Positions 8,891 through 17,894 of a stretch of 64,000 bases of DNA are shown one piece after another. Made by a program: the position numbers and the translations under genes. Source of the DNA: CAYQUC01 sp964420605 (GTDB lineage: Bacteria; Pseudomonadota; Gammaproteobacteria; UBA6429; Thiohalophilaceae). The notes beneath the pieces are model-generated. The model searched no databases. It was not told where the DNA came from and saw only the letters and a list, made by a program, of their open reading frames with translations. Location: positions 12,109-76,108 of the forward strand of contig CAYQUC010000005.1 of assembly GCA_964420605.1 (NCBI GenBank), given 5' to 3'. Each line of letters opens with the position of its first letter. Positions within the stretch are counted from its first letter, which is position 1.

Positions 8891-10372
8891 TTAAGGATTG
8901 ACGAGGTTTCGTATCCAAGGCATTAAATCGCTGGCTAATAAGCCTCGTTCTCCCGACTCAAGTGCAGCACTGTCCGCTGCGACTGCGTGTAAACAAACTC
9001 CCAACCGGGTTGCATTTTTTTTGCTCAGTCCTTGTGCAATAAGCCCTCCAATGATTCCAGATAAAACATCGCCCATACCACCCGAAGCCATTCCAGGGTT
9101 ACCATCGGTACAAACGCCTATCAACTCATGGTTAACAGCAATTAGAGTACCACGTCCTTTCAGTATAACAACCCCATCATACCGATCTTTTAACTGACAA
9201 ATAGCATCATACCTATCCTGTTGTATTTCCGTGGTCGATAAACCCAGTAGTCTTGCTGCTTCACCTGGATGTGGCGTTAGTATCCAATTTTTATTCTGGG
9301 TCGGCTGCTTGGCAAGTAAATTTAATGCATCCGCATCAACTACCATCGGAAGGTCAGACGATAAGGCTTCATTGAACATTTCATTCGCCCAGGAAGATTG
9401 CCCCAAACCAGGTCCTATAATGATATTCGTCGCTTTTTTTAATAATATCGATAATGCACTAGCCGTCTCAATACCATGACACATCAGTTCAGGACAATTT
9501 ATATTGATAATACTTGCATGCACCGAGCGAGTCGCAATGCTGACTAAACCCGCACCAGTACGTAATGCTGCTTCACCAGCCAAACGTATTGCGCCGGTAT
9601 AACCTTCATCACCACCGATGACCACGACATGACCAAAGTCGCCTTTGTGAACGGTTTGTTCCCTAACGTGTAATCGATTAATCAGTTTATGGTATTTCAA
9701 TCTAACCGCTGAAGGTTCAAATTGATTATAAACTGCTTCTGGAATATTCAGATCATCGAATGCCAATTCACCGCAATAGTCTGCAGCATACCCCGTCACT
9801 AGGCCTTGTTTCATTCCGATAAATGATATAGTGCAATCGGCAATAACTGCTTCACCCATCGGAATTCCTGTGTCTCCATTTAAACCCGACGGAATATCCA
9901 AGGCTAACACCGCAGCATTGCTATAATTAATTGTACTAATTGCTTGTTTCCAAATCCCGGTAACCTCATCACGTAAGCCGGTACCCAGCAATGCATCAAC
10001 AATTACATCATAATGTGATAAGTTTTGATTTTGAAACGTTTCAGGTTCAATACCAACACTAAATAACCGCTGAGATGCAGCAAATGCATCACCGTGTAAT
10101 TTATTGCTATCACCCAATTGTAATACGGTGGTTTTAATTCCGGCTTCCATTGCTAAACGTGCCACCACGTAGCCATCACCCCCGTTATTGCCAATGCCAC
10201 ATAACACCACCATGGTTTTAGCATCAGGCCAATTTTCGCGACACTTATTAAACGCAGACTCACCAGCTCTTTCCATTAACACATTACCAGGAATTTCAAG
10301 TTGTTCAATTGCGAAACGATCCATCTTTGTTACTTGTTTCGATCGATATAAATTGTGCGTTTTTTGTGTCAT
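8891..10372 (-). CDS. nnr: Bifunctional NAD(P)HX epimerase/dehydratase Nnr
   Basis: Nnr repairs hydrated NADH and NADPH: the N-terminal YjeF_N domain epimerises NAD(P)HX and the C-terminal carbohydrate-kinase-like domain dehydrates it using ADP. In the 493-residue protein the first domain (about 1-215) shows GNNGGDGYVVARL and the DIPSGLNGDTG segment. The second (about 230-490) shows GGDEGYTGA, ILTPHPGEAARLLG and the nucleotide-site motif ASGGMGDVLSG. It is divergent from queG, with only 18 bp between the two start codons. Confidence 0.96.
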   Translation of the reverse strand: MTQKTHNLYRSKQVTKMDRFAIEQLEIPGNVLMERAGESAFNKCRENWPDAKTMVVLCGIGNNGGDGYVVARLAMEAGIKTTVLQLGDSNKLHGDAFAASQRLFSVGIEPETFQNQNLSHYDVIVDALLGTGLRDEVTGIWKQAISTINYSNAAVLALDIPSGLNGDTGIPMGEAVIADCTISFIGMKQGLVTGYAADYCGELAFDDLNIPEAVYNQFEPSAVRLKYHKLINRLHVREQTVHKGDFGHVVVIGGDEGYTGAIRLAGEAALRTGAGLVSIATRSVHASIININCPELMCHGIETASALSILLKKATNIIIGPGLGQSSWANEMFNEALSSDLPMVVDADALNLLAKQPTQNKNWILTPHPGEAARLLGLSTTEIQQDRYDAICQLKDRYDGVVILKGRGTLIAVNHELIGVCTDGNPGMASGGMGDVLSGIIGGLIAQGLSKKNATRLGVCLHAVAADSAALESGERGLLASDLMPWIRNLVNP

Positions 10373-10390
10373 GGGTTTATCATAACCATT

Positions 10391-11488
10391 ATGAAACCGA
10401 TAAAACAGTCTTTGTCTAAATTAAAACCAGCCGCCCTTCTAGCCCAAAAAATTAAACGCTGGGGGCTTGAACTGGGATTTCAGGATGTGGGTATAAGCAA
10501 CACTGACTTATCGGAAGCCGAATTAAAATTGATAAATTGGCTAAAAAACAAACATCATGGCGAAATGCAATGGATGCAAGCACATGGCAATAAACGCAGT
10601 CGACCGAGCAAATTACTACCCGGTACAACTCGGATTATCAGTGTCAGACTGAATTATTTACCCGAAGAAAACACCAAACCAAACACCATTTTAAATGATA
10701 ATTTAAAAGCCTATATTTCACGTTACAGCCTAGGCCGCGATTATCATAAGCTGATGCGAACTCGACTGCAAAAACTGGCTGATATAATTAATAATGAAAT
10801 TGGTGATTTTACTTATCGTGCCTTTGTAGACAGTGCGCCAGTGTTGGAAAAAGCCATCGCTGAAAAAGCCGGATTAGGTTGGATTGGAAAACACAGCAAT
10901 TTAATAAACAAACAACACGGCTCGTGGTTTTTCCTTGGTGAGTTATACACTAATTTGGACTTACCTATTGATAACCCAGCCCAAAACCATTGTGGCACCT
11001 GTACTACTTGTATTGAAAAGTGTCCAACTAAAGCCATTATTGCACCGTATACGGTTGATGCCCGCCGGTGCATTTCATATTTAACGATAGAATTAAAAGG
11101 CAGTATACCTGTGGAATTTCGTTCAATGATGGGTAATCGTATTTATGGTTGTGATGACTGTCAATTAGTATGTCCCTGGACTCGGTTTAGCGCATCAAGC
11201 AATGAACCTGACTTCAATCCTCGCCACCAACTTAATTCCATTGAGTTAATCGAATTATTTAAATGGACTGAAACTGAATTTTTACGTAACACTGAAGGCA
11301 TGGCCATCAGACGAATTGGCTATGAGTCATGGAGTCGAAATATTGCAGTGGCACTAGGTAATGCCGATCATAATGACGCAATTGTAAACGCACTACACTC
11401 TAGAGAAAATGATGACTCAAAAATTGTTAGAGAACATGTCAGTTGGTCGTTAAATAAATTATCGCAGTTTAATTTTATCAAACTTTGA
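10391..11488 (+). CDS. queG: Epoxyqueuosine reductase QueG
   Basis: QueG performs the last step of queuosine synthesis in tRNA, reducing epoxyqueuosine with cobalamin and two [4Fe-4S] clusters. The clusters are visible as CGTCTTCIEKCPT and CDDCQLVCPW, typical of the family, together with an N-terminal segment WGLELGFQDVGIS. I start at the ATG at 10391 (365 residues; E. coli 379). An upstream GTG at 10355 would add 12 unlikely residues and run into nnr. It diverges from nnr, as in E. coli. Its 3' end overlaps the following convergent small gene by 11 nt. Confidence 0.94.
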   Translation: MKPIKQSLSKLKPAALLAQKIKRWGLELGFQDVGISNTDLSEAELKLINWLKNKHHGEMQWMQAHGNKRSRPSKLLPGTTRIISVRLNYLPEENTKPNTILNDNLKAYISRYSLGRDYHKLMRTRLQKLADIINNEIGDFTYRAFVDSAPVLEKAIAEKAGLGWIGKHSNLINKQHGSWFFLGELYTNLDLPIDNPAQNHCGTCTTCIEKCPTKAIIAPYTVDARRCISYLTIELKGSIPVEFRSMMGNRIYGCDDCQLVCPWTRFSASSNEPDFNPRHQLNSIELIELFKWTETEFLRNTEGMAIRRIGYESWSRNIAVALGNADHNDAIVNALHSRENDDSKIVREHVSWSLNKLSQFNFIKL

Positions 11489-11720
11489 CATCAATAATAG
11501 TACCTTTAACTGCATCAGCCACTTTAGCTGATTTTACATTCGCTTCAATTTGTAATTTGTCTTGCTTCAAATCCAGTAACGCATTGACCTGCTCGACCTG
11601 ACCTTTCATCTGTGTTGCGCTTGCTAAATCTGCTGTATGCTTACGTGCATTCTTTAAGCCTTTTTGCATCCCTGCTAAGGCGGTATACGTCGATGAACCA
11701 ACTTTCACTACAATCACCAT
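11478..11720 (-). CDS. Small flagellar rod/hook-like protein, function unknown
   Basis: An 80-residue cytoplasmic-looking protein with no signal peptide. Its N-terminus (SSTYTALAGMQKGLKNARKH) resembles the first helix of flagellar rod, hook and FlgE/FlgG-type proteins, and its end (IEANVKSAKVADAVKGTIID) resembles their C-terminal helix. It looks like the two ends of that fold without the middle. No flagellar gene lies nearby. A FliA-like promoter (11743-11769) sits directly upstream, which supports a flagellar-regulon role. It overlaps the queG end by 11 nt in convergent orientation. The family resemblance is judged by eye; function is inferred only. Confidence 0.6.
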   Translation of the reverse strand: MVIVVKVGSSTYTALAGMQKGLKNARKHTADLASATQMKGQVEQVNALLDLKQDKLQIEANVKSAKVADAVKGTIIDVKV

Positions 11721-11742
11721 ATAAATCTACCGCTATAGATAA

Positions 11743-11769
11743 TTAGCGTCTTATATTAGCGGTTCTTTA
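11743..11769 (-). promoter_or_regulatory. Candidate FliA (sigma-28) promoter for the small flagellar-like gene
   Basis: On the minus strand TAAAGAAC (11769-11762) and GACGCTAA (11750-11743) are spaced by 11 bp. The consensus is TAAAGTTT-N11-GCCGATAA, so 5 of 8 and 6 of 8 positions match at the exact spacing. The -10 element ends 22 bp before the start codon at 11720, giving a short leader. Confidence 0.45.
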
Positions 11770-11871
11770 ATTACGCGCTATCAAGTTACTAGTACAAGGT
11801 TTATTATACACTTAGCCCAATTACACTTATTTAATGTATTGATTTAATAGCGTCAGGATGATAAAAATACG

Positions 11872-12483
11872 ATGAATATCCAAAATACAATAAACAACGA
11901 TTTTCTCAAAGATATTTCAGGCGTAATTCTTGCTGGTGGTAAAAGTTCTCGAATGGGTGAAGATAAGGGTTTAAAAAAGTTTAAAAATATCGCTTTAATT
12001 GAATACACTATCAAGAAAATTAAACCTCAAGTTAATAACATGAGTATTAATACCAATCAAAATCACGAACAATACCAACAATTCTCATATCCGTTAATAA
12101 CCGATATAAATCCAGACCGATTAGGCCCATTGTCAGGAATATACAGTTCACTTATCACTATTAATACCAACTGGGCTTTTTTTAGTGCTTGTGATACTCC
12201 CTACTTACCGAATGATATAGTCGCGCGTCTATACCAGCAAACGCAGCAACAAAACACATTAATAGCTGTAGTAGAAACTAATACGAAATTACAACCTTTA
12301 GTATTATTACTGCATAAAAAACTATCAGACAGTATCAATACGTTTCTTACTAGCGGTGCGAGAAAAACCCAAGAATGGATTATGCAGCAAAATCCAACTG
12401 TGCTCGATTGTAGTAATGAATGTAACGCATTTATTAACATTAATACCCAAGAAGATTTTTTAGCTTTTGAAAAAAATCAATAA
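11872..12483 (+). CDS. mobA: Molybdenum cofactor guanylyltransferase MobA
   Basis: MobA transfers GMP from GTP to molybdopterin to make the MGD cofactor used by DMSO-reductase-family enzymes. The 203-residue protein has the nucleotidyltransferase signature AGGKSSRMGEDKG (about residues 21-33), GPLSGI near 85-90 and the metal-binding CDTPYLP segment. It lies 12 nt upstream of mobB and shortly before moeA, so the three form a molybdenum-cofactor cluster. No molybdoenzyme is present in the window. Confidence 0.95.
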   Translation: MNIQNTINNDFLKDISGVILAGGKSSRMGEDKGLKKFKNIALIEYTIKKIKPQVNNMSINTNQNHEQYQQFSYPLITDINPDRLGPLSGIYSSLITINTNWAFFSACDTPYLPNDIVARLYQQTQQQNTLIAVVETNTKLQPLVLLLHKKLSDSINTFLTSGARKTQEWIMQQNPTVLDCSNECNAFININTQEDFLAFEKNQ

Positions 12484-12495
12484 CATGAGATTAAC

Positions 12496-13032
12496 ATGAA
12501 TCAAATCATCACTAATATCGAATGCCCTATCATCGGATTTGTTGCTTATTCAGGAACAGGAAAAACCACATTATTAAAAAAAATAATTACCATTTTACAC
12601 AATAAAAATCTTAAACTCGGTGTGATAAAACACGCGCATCACAATTTTGATATTGATATCCCCGGCAAAGATAGTTACGAATTACGCCATGCCGGAGCCT
12701 CTCAGATGTTAGTTGCATCAAATAACCGATGGGCATTGGTCACTGAAACACATCAACAGTTTGAAGAGCCTGAGCTATCAAGTTTATTAAAACAACTAAA
12801 CCATAAAAACCTCGATTTAATATTAGTCGAAGGTTTTAAACATGAGAAGTTCAACAAAATAGAATTACACCGCCCGTCACTAGGTAAAGCCAGGCTATAT
12901 CCCAACGATGAAAATATTATTGCCATTGCAACCGATGAAGCCAATAGCCTAAACACCGATTTGGAAATTCTGGATATAAATAATGCAAACGCTATTGCTG
13001 GCTTTTTAATAAAAAAATTCAATTTATCCTGA
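12496..13032 (+). CDS. mobB: Molybdopterin-guanine dinucleotide biosynthesis adaptor MobB
   Basis: MobB is a P-loop GTP-binding protein that assists MobA in forming or delivering MGD cofactor; it is not strictly essential in E. coli. The Walker A motif is YSGTGKTT (residues 18-25) within IIGFVAYSGTGKTTLLKK. Family segments IKHAHHNFDIDIPGKDSY and LVEGFKHE are also present. Length (178 residues) is typical. It sits between mobA (12 nt) and moeA (95 nt). Confidence 0.94.
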   Translation: MNQIITNIECPIIGFVAYSGTGKTTLLKKIITILHNKNLKLGVIKHAHHNFDIDIPGKDSYELRHAGASQMLVASNNRWALVTETHQQFEEPELSSLLKQLNHKNLDLILVEGFKHEKFNKIELHRPSLGKARLYPNDENIIAIATDEANSLNTDLEILDINNANAIAGFLIKKFNLS

Positions 13033-13073
13033 GCGATATCACTTTTATATCAGTAATTAAATACATTTTTTTG

Positions 13074-13079
13074 TATAAT
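13074..13079 (+). promoter_or_regulatory. Isolated -10 hexamer upstream of moeA
   Basis: A perfect TATAAT at 13074-13079 lies 48 bp before the moeA ATG, but no good -35 box is seen at 16-18 bp. It could allow moeA transcription separate from mobAB. Confidence 0.25.
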
Positions 13080-13127
13080 CTGCATTAATCTTACTATATT
13101 AATAAACACATAATACTGAGTAACCCC

Positions 13128-14408
13128 ATGATAAATACACTTATTCCCGTTCAACCCAATTGTGACGATTTTGACCCCACTAGTTTATCGGTAAGCCAAG
13201 CTACAGACCGAATTACAGCCTTAGTCACCACCACGTTGCGTACAGTAAAAGTTACAGAACGGTTGAGTTGTCGTTCGGCATTTGGTCGAGTTTTGGCTGA
13301 GGACATTATTGCACGCCTGAGTACCCCACCTTATGATAATTCAGCAATGGACGGATATGCTATTGATGCAAGCGATATTCCCGGCTCGGATACGACAACA
13401 TTAAAAATTATTGGCACCTCATGGGCTGGAAAGCCGTTTCTAGGTTCAGTCAAACCAGGTGAATGTATTCGCATAATGACTGGTGCAAAAATGCCTCAAG
13501 GCGCAGACACTGTCATAATGCAAGAACACGTCACTAAGGCTGACTCAAGCATTACAATCAGTAGCGGACATTGTGCCAAACAAAATGTGCGCTACATAGG
13601 TGAAGATATATCAGTTGGCAGCGTCGTTTTAACTGCGGGTAAAAAAATTGCTGCAGCCGAACTTGGCATAATTGCATCGATGGGGATATCTGAAATTACG
13701 GTGCACCGTAAATTACGTATCGCTATTTTTTCTACAGGTGATGAGTTGCGCGGAATTGGCGAAGTACTTGAAGATGGGCAAATTTATGATAGTAATCGCT
13801 ATTCACTATTTGGACTGTTACAACGAGAATATATTGAAATAGTTGATATGGGCGTTATCCCTGATGACCGAACAACAATAGAAAATGCATTTGAACAAGC
13901 TGCCAGCATCGCTGATGTCGTCATAACTTCCGGTGGTGTATCAGTTGGTGACGCGGACTATGTTAAAGAAACGCTCGAAAAAATAGGCAGCATTAATTTT
14001 TGGAAAATTGCAATGAAACCCGGTCGACCACTTGCTTTTGGAAAAATCAATGATGCTATTTTCTTTGGCTTGCCCGGTAACCCCGTATCTGTCATAGCTA
14101 CTTTTACACAGTTTGCACTTCCAGGAGTTCGAGCCTTAGCTGGACTCACTAAAACCAACAATATCAACTATCAGGTACGATGTGTCACTGAACTCAAAAA
14201 ACGTGCCGGACGTATGGATTTCCAACGTGGTTATTTATCAGTTGACAATAACGGACAATTATCCGTAGCTGTTACTGGATTACAAGCCTCTCATATTCTA
14301 AGCTCAATGAGTTACAGTAACTGTTTCATCATACTTCCAGAAGATACAACGCATGTCGCAATCGACACTATGGTGGAAGTTCAACCATTTAATGAATGGA
14401 TTGAATAA
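13128..14408 (+). CDS. moeA: Molybdopterin molybdenumtransferase MoeA
   Basis: MoeA inserts molybdate into adenylated molybdopterin to give active molybdenum cofactor. The 426-residue protein has the N-terminal region with PPYDNSAMDGYA, the GECIRIMTGAKMPQGADTVI segment, and the MogA-like domain with STGDEL, YDSNRY and TSGGVSVGDADYV, then GLPGNPVSV near the end. All are typical of MoeA. It closes the mobA-mobB-moeA cluster; lon follows 86 nt later under its own heat-shock promoter. Confidence 0.96.
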   Translation: MINTLIPVQPNCDDFDPTSLSVSQATDRITALVTTTLRTVKVTERLSCRSAFGRVLAEDIIARLSTPPYDNSAMDGYAIDASDIPGSDTTTLKIIGTSWAGKPFLGSVKPGECIRIMTGAKMPQGADTVIMQEHVTKADSSITISSGHCAKQNVRYIGEDISVGSVVLTAGKKIAAAELGIIASMGISEITVHRKLRIAIFSTGDELRGIGEVLEDGQIYDSNRYSLFGLLQREYIEIVDMGVIPDDRTTIENAFEQAASIADVVITSGGVSVGDADYVKETLEKIGSINFWKIAMKPGRPLAFGKINDAIFFGLPGNPVSVIATFTQFALPGVRALAGLTKTNNINYQVRCVTELKKRAGRMDFQRGYLSVDNNGQLSVAVTGLQASHILSSMSYSNCFIILPEDTTHVAIDTMVEVQPFNEWIE

Positions 14409-14413
14409 ATTTA

Positions 14414-14442
14414 CTTGAAAAATTAAATAGCACCCCCAAAAT
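14414..14442 (+). promoter_or_regulatory. Candidate sigma-32 (RpoH) heat-shock promoter of lon
   Basis: CTTGAAA (14414-14420), then 13 bp, then CCCCAAAAT (14434-14442) matches the RpoH consensus CTTGAA-N13/14-CCCCATNT closely. It lies 52 bp upstream of the lon start. A near-identical arrangement precedes htpG in this window, and lon is a known RpoH target in E. coli. Confidence 0.72.
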
Positions 14443-14494
14443 ATATTAATTAAAATCTAGTTGATTTAATTCGTTAATTATTCAGGAAAATAGA

Positions 14495-16942
14495 ATGCCG
14501 GAACAACACGATAACAACAATAAGCTCGATCACGATGATGATTTAATTTCCGATATAGATGATGATGCAACAGAAACTGTAATTAACTCATCAGGATCAG
14601 ACATAATTGTTCCAGATAAAGTTTTACCGACAACGCTGTACATTTTACCCGTTGTGGATCAACCCTTTTTTCCTGCACAAGCTCTACCAATTGAACTTAG
14701 CAGTAATATTTGGTTAGAAACAATTGAAAAAATTGGCTCTGCAGCCCACCACATGGCCGGAATGTTATTAACTACCGCAAAAGCTGCCGAGTTAACCAAG
14801 GTATCTGATTTTTATACTGTTGGCACCGCCGTTAGATTACATAGTCCATCACATAATGAAGACAGCATTCAAACAGTCGCAGAAGGTCGGTCACGATTTA
14901 GAGTGATCAAATGGCTAAACTCAAGCATCCCATTTGTAGCTCAAGTTGAATACATTAAAGAAGAAAAAAATTTAAAAACCAATGAAATAAAAGCCTATAG
15001 TATGGCGATAATTAATACCATTAAAGAGCTGGTGCCACATAACCCATTATACAGTGAAGAAATTAAATTCTTTTTAGAGCGATTTAATTTAAATGATCCA
15101 AACATGTTAGCGGATTTTGCCGCAACACTTACAACTCGCGATAAAGAAGCACTACAAGATATATTAGAAACCGATCCCCTGCTAAAAAGAATGAAAAAGG
15201 TTCTCGTTGTACTAAAAAAAGAACTTGAAGTTGCAAAACTACAAGGGAAAATCCACGATAAAGTGGAACAACAAATGACAGAACAACAACGACAGTTTTT
15301 CTTGAAAGAACAACTAAAAGTCATTCAACAAGAACTTGGCATTGCAAAAGATGACCGAACAGCTGATACCGATAAATTCAAAAAACGCCTTGAAAAACTC
15401 ACAATACCAGACGATACCCTCAAAAGTATTAATGAAGAAATGGATAAACTCGCTATTTTGGAAACAGGTTCGCCGGAATATGCCGTAACTCGTAATTACC
15501 TGGACTGGGTTACAGCATTACCATGGGGAATAACCTCAAAAGACAATCTTAACCTTAAACACGCTAGAGAAATTTTAGATGATGATCATCAAGGTCTTGA
15601 TGATGTAAAAAATAGAATCATCGAATTTCTTGCAGTTGGTAAACTAAATGGACAAATTAGCGGCTCAATCATATTATTGGTTGGGCCACCCGGCGTTGGT
15701 AAAACCTCAATTGGTAAATCAATAGCACGCGCTGTTGGTCGAAAATTTTTTCGATTCTCACTCGGTGGTATGCGTGATGAAGCCGAAATTAAAGGACACC
15801 GACGTACCTACATAGGCGCAATGCCCGGACGATTTATTCAATCGATGAAAGATGTGCAAACATCAAATCCAGTTATCATGTTAGATGAAATTGATAAAAT
15901 AGGCAGTTCCTATCAAGGTGATCCTGCATCTGCACTTCTCGAAGTTCTCGATCCTGAACAAAATAATGAATTTCTAGATCATTATATTGACAATAGATTT
16001 GACTTATCCAATGTATTATTTATTTGTACAGCCAATCAACTCGATACAATTCCATCACCGTTATTAGATCGAATGGAAGTTATCCGTCTTTCAGGTTATA
16101 TCACTGAAGAAAAAGTTCAAATTGCTAAAAAACATTTATGGCCAAAGCTAATCGATCAAATTGGTGTTAAACGCAGCCAAATAAAAATAACCACCACCGC
16201 ATTACGAAACTTAATTGACGGTTATGCTCGCGAAGCCGGTGTTCGAAACCTGGAAAAACAATTAAAACGCATTATCCGAAAAATTGCCGTCAAAATAGTT
16301 TCAGGTAAAAAAGGTCCCTATAATGTTCAGGTAGAAGATGTTGAGACGCATTTAGGAAAACCAATATTTACTAATGAGATTCCAATCAGTGGAATAGGTA
16401 ATATAACTGGGTTGGCCTGGACATCAATGGGCGGAACAACGCTAACCATTGAAGCCGCGCATGTGCATAGCAAAAACAAAGGCTTCAAATTAACCGGCCA
16501 GCTAGGTGATGTGATGAAAGAATCCGCCGAAATTGCTTACAGTTACATTTATTCAAATTTAGAAAAATTTAAAGCCGATAAATCATTCTTTGATTCTAGT
16601 TTTGTTCATTTACATGTCCCTGAAGGTGCCACTCCAAAGGATGGACCAAGCGCCGGTGTTACCATGGCAACTGCATTGTTGTCACTAGCACGTAATGAAA
16701 AACCAAAAACAGGTGTCGCCATGACGGGGGAACTAACACTCACAGGTCAAGTATTACCCGTCGGAGGTATAAGAGAAAAAGTTATTGCTGCAAGACGTAT
16801 AAAAATTAAAACGTTAATCTTGCCGTTCACAAATAAACACGATTATGAAGAATTACCAGATTATATTCGAAAAGGAATGAAGGTTCATTTTGCAGAACAA
16901 TATTCAGATGTCTACGCCATCATGTTTAAGTCTAAAAAATAA
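14495..16942 (+). CDS. lon: ATP-dependent protease Lon
   Basis: Lon is the soluble hexameric AAA+ serine protease that removes misfolded proteins and selected regulators. In the 815-residue protein the N-terminal substrate domain follows an acidic, Asp-rich leader of about 45 residues. Walker A is GPPGVGKT at 397-404 and Walker B is VIMLDEIDK. The protease domain has the catalytic dyad S719 (PKDGPSAG) and K762 (GGIREK), 43 residues apart as in E. coli. A sigma-32-type promoter lies just upstream. It converges on the thioredoxin gene, with a long palindrome between them. Confidence 0.97.
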   Translation: MPEQHDNNNKLDHDDDLISDIDDDATETVINSSGSDIIVPDKVLPTTLYILPVVDQPFFPAQALPIELSSNIWLETIEKIGSAAHHMAGMLLTTAKAAELTKVSDFYTVGTAVRLHSPSHNEDSIQTVAEGRSRFRVIKWLNSSIPFVAQVEYIKEEKNLKTNEIKAYSMAIINTIKELVPHNPLYSEEIKFFLERFNLNDPNMLADFAATLTTRDKEALQDILETDPLLKRMKKVLVVLKKELEVAKLQGKIHDKVEQQMTEQQRQFFLKEQLKVIQQELGIAKDDRTADTDKFKKRLEKLTIPDDTLKSINEEMDKLAILETGSPEYAVTRNYLDWVTALPWGITSKDNLNLKHAREILDDDHQGLDDVKNRIIEFLAVGKLNGQISGSIILLVGPPGVGKTSIGKSIARAVGRKFFRFSLGGMRDEAEIKGHRRTYIGAMPGRFIQSMKDVQTSNPVIMLDEIDKIGSSYQGDPASALLEVLDPEQNNEFLDHYIDNRFDLSNVLFICTANQLDTIPSPLLDRMEVIRLSGYITEEKVQIAKKHLWPKLIDQIGVKRSQIKITTTALRNLIDGYAREAGVRNLEKQLKRIIRKIAVKIVSGKKGPYNVQVEDVETHLGKPIFTNEIPISGIGNITGLAWTSMGGTTLTIEAAHVHSKNKGFKLTGQLGDVMKESAEIAYSYIYSNLEKFKADKSFFDSSFVHLHVPEGATPKDGPSAGVTMATALLSLARNEKPKTGVAMTGELTLTGQVLPVGGIREKVIAARRIKIKTLILPFTNKHDYEELPDYIRKGMKVHFAEQYSDVYAIMFKSKK

Positions 16943-16950
16943 TGTTTACC

Positions 16951-16981
16951 GCTACTTATCTATCGGCGATAGATAAGTAGC
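16951..16981. terminator. 31-bp perfect palindrome between convergent lon and thioredoxin genes
   Basis: The arms 16951-16965 and 16967-16981 are exact reverse complements around one central G. It sits 8 nt past the lon stop and 15 nt past the thioredoxin stop, so it can form a strong hairpin in both transcripts. There is no U-run, so it is best read as a bidirectional terminator or 3'-end stabiliser. Confidence 0.6.
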
Positions 16982-16996
16982 GTCAGTATAAAATAC

Positions 16997-17374
16997 TTAA
17001 CTTTCAGCTTTAGTGGCTGCTTGCTCGGCCATTTGAGCATGAACATCCTTCATATCAACAGCTTTCGCTTGTTCAATCAATTTCTCAAACTCTGAGGCCT
17101 GCATTGCACCTGCTTCAGAATATAAAATCACTTGCTCACGAAAAATCATTAATGTCGGAATTGAACGTATTTGAAAGTGACCACCTAATTCCTGTTGATC
17201 TTCAGTGTTTACTTTTGCAAATACGATATCAGGATACTTTTCAGATGTGTCGGTATACACCGGAGCAAAACCCTGACATGGACCACACCAAGGAGCCCAA
17301 AAGTCAATTACAACAAAATCATTTTTGCTAATTACTTCTTCAAAATTTTCACCGGTTAAATCGATTGTTGCCAT
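16997..17374 (-). CDS. Thioredoxin family protein
   Basis: A thioredoxin-fold cytoplasmic disulfide reductase. The active site is WCGPC (residues 29-33) preceded by DFWAP, with the cis-proline segment RSIPT near 70-75. The 125-residue length is slightly above the usual 105-110 because of an Ala/Gln/Glu-rich C-terminal tail of about 20 residues. AGAGG precedes the ATG. No signal peptide is present. Its exact paralog name (trxA or trxC type) cannot be assigned; it lacks the zinc-binding N-terminus of TrxC. Confidence 0.9.
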   Translation of the reverse strand: MATIDLTGENFEEVISKNDFVVIDFWAPWCGPCQGFAPVYTDTSEKYPDIVFAKVNTEDQQELGGHFQIRSIPTLMIFREQVILYSEAGAMQASEFEKLIEQAKAVDMKDVHAQMAEQAATKAES

Positions 17375-17459
17375 ATTTAAATCCTCTATCCTCTAATTTC
17401 ACTTAAACTAAATTAATAATATAAAACTGTAAGTGAGCATTTTACTATAAAAACAGGCG

Positions 17460-17891
17460 TTATAATGGTTTGATTTCACCAGTTTCTCGAAAATACAAAT
17501 AATCAGCAATTATTTTAGCGTGATCAAAGGCTAGATCTGATGGTAAATTATCAAGATTAACAATTTTGACATTAGCCGCATCATCCGCTGCAAATGGATC
17601 CCCACTTGCTTGAGCAATATAAACGGCACTAACCGTGTGGCCTCTTGAGTCACGAGACGGATCAGAGTAGCAGCCTAACAAAGATTTAACCTTGACCTCG
17701 AGTGATATCTCTTCATGCGCCTCGCGTCCTGCAGCGTCCTCTAAGGTTTCTCCTATATCAACAAAACCGCCCGGTAAAGCCCAGCCATACGGAGGATATT
17801 TACGCTCAATTAATACAATAGGCCGTCCCGGTTTATCGATGAGTTCAATTATAATATCCACAGTCAAGGAAGGTGTCGCTGGTCTCGTCAT
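17460..17891 (-). CDS. Nudix hydrolase
   Basis: A 143-residue Nudix-superfamily pyrophosphohydrolase. The Nudix box begins at G42 and continues with E48, R56, E57, E60 and E61. The late glycine of the consensus is replaced by Ser63, a tolerated variation. The sequence ERKYPPYGWALPGGFVDIGE is typical of the ADP-ribose/8-oxo-nucleotide branch, but the substrate cannot be told from sequence. It starts 3 nt after the Hsp15 gene stop, so the two are an operon. Confidence 0.9.
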   Translation of the reverse strand: MTRPATPSLTVDIIIELIDKPGRPIVLIERKYPPYGWALPGGFVDIGETLEDAAGREAHEEISLEVKVKSLLGCYSDPSRDSRGHTVSAVYIAQASGDPFAADDAANVKIVNLDNLPSDLAFDHAKIIADYLYFRETGEIKPL

Positions 17892-17894
17892 TTG

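Noticed and set aside
11731..11746. Hairpin GCTATAGATAATTAGC resembling the lon-thioredoxin palindrome
   Set aside because: Only 4-bp arms and overlap with the FliA-like -10 element; the similarity is in A/T-rich bases and probably chance.
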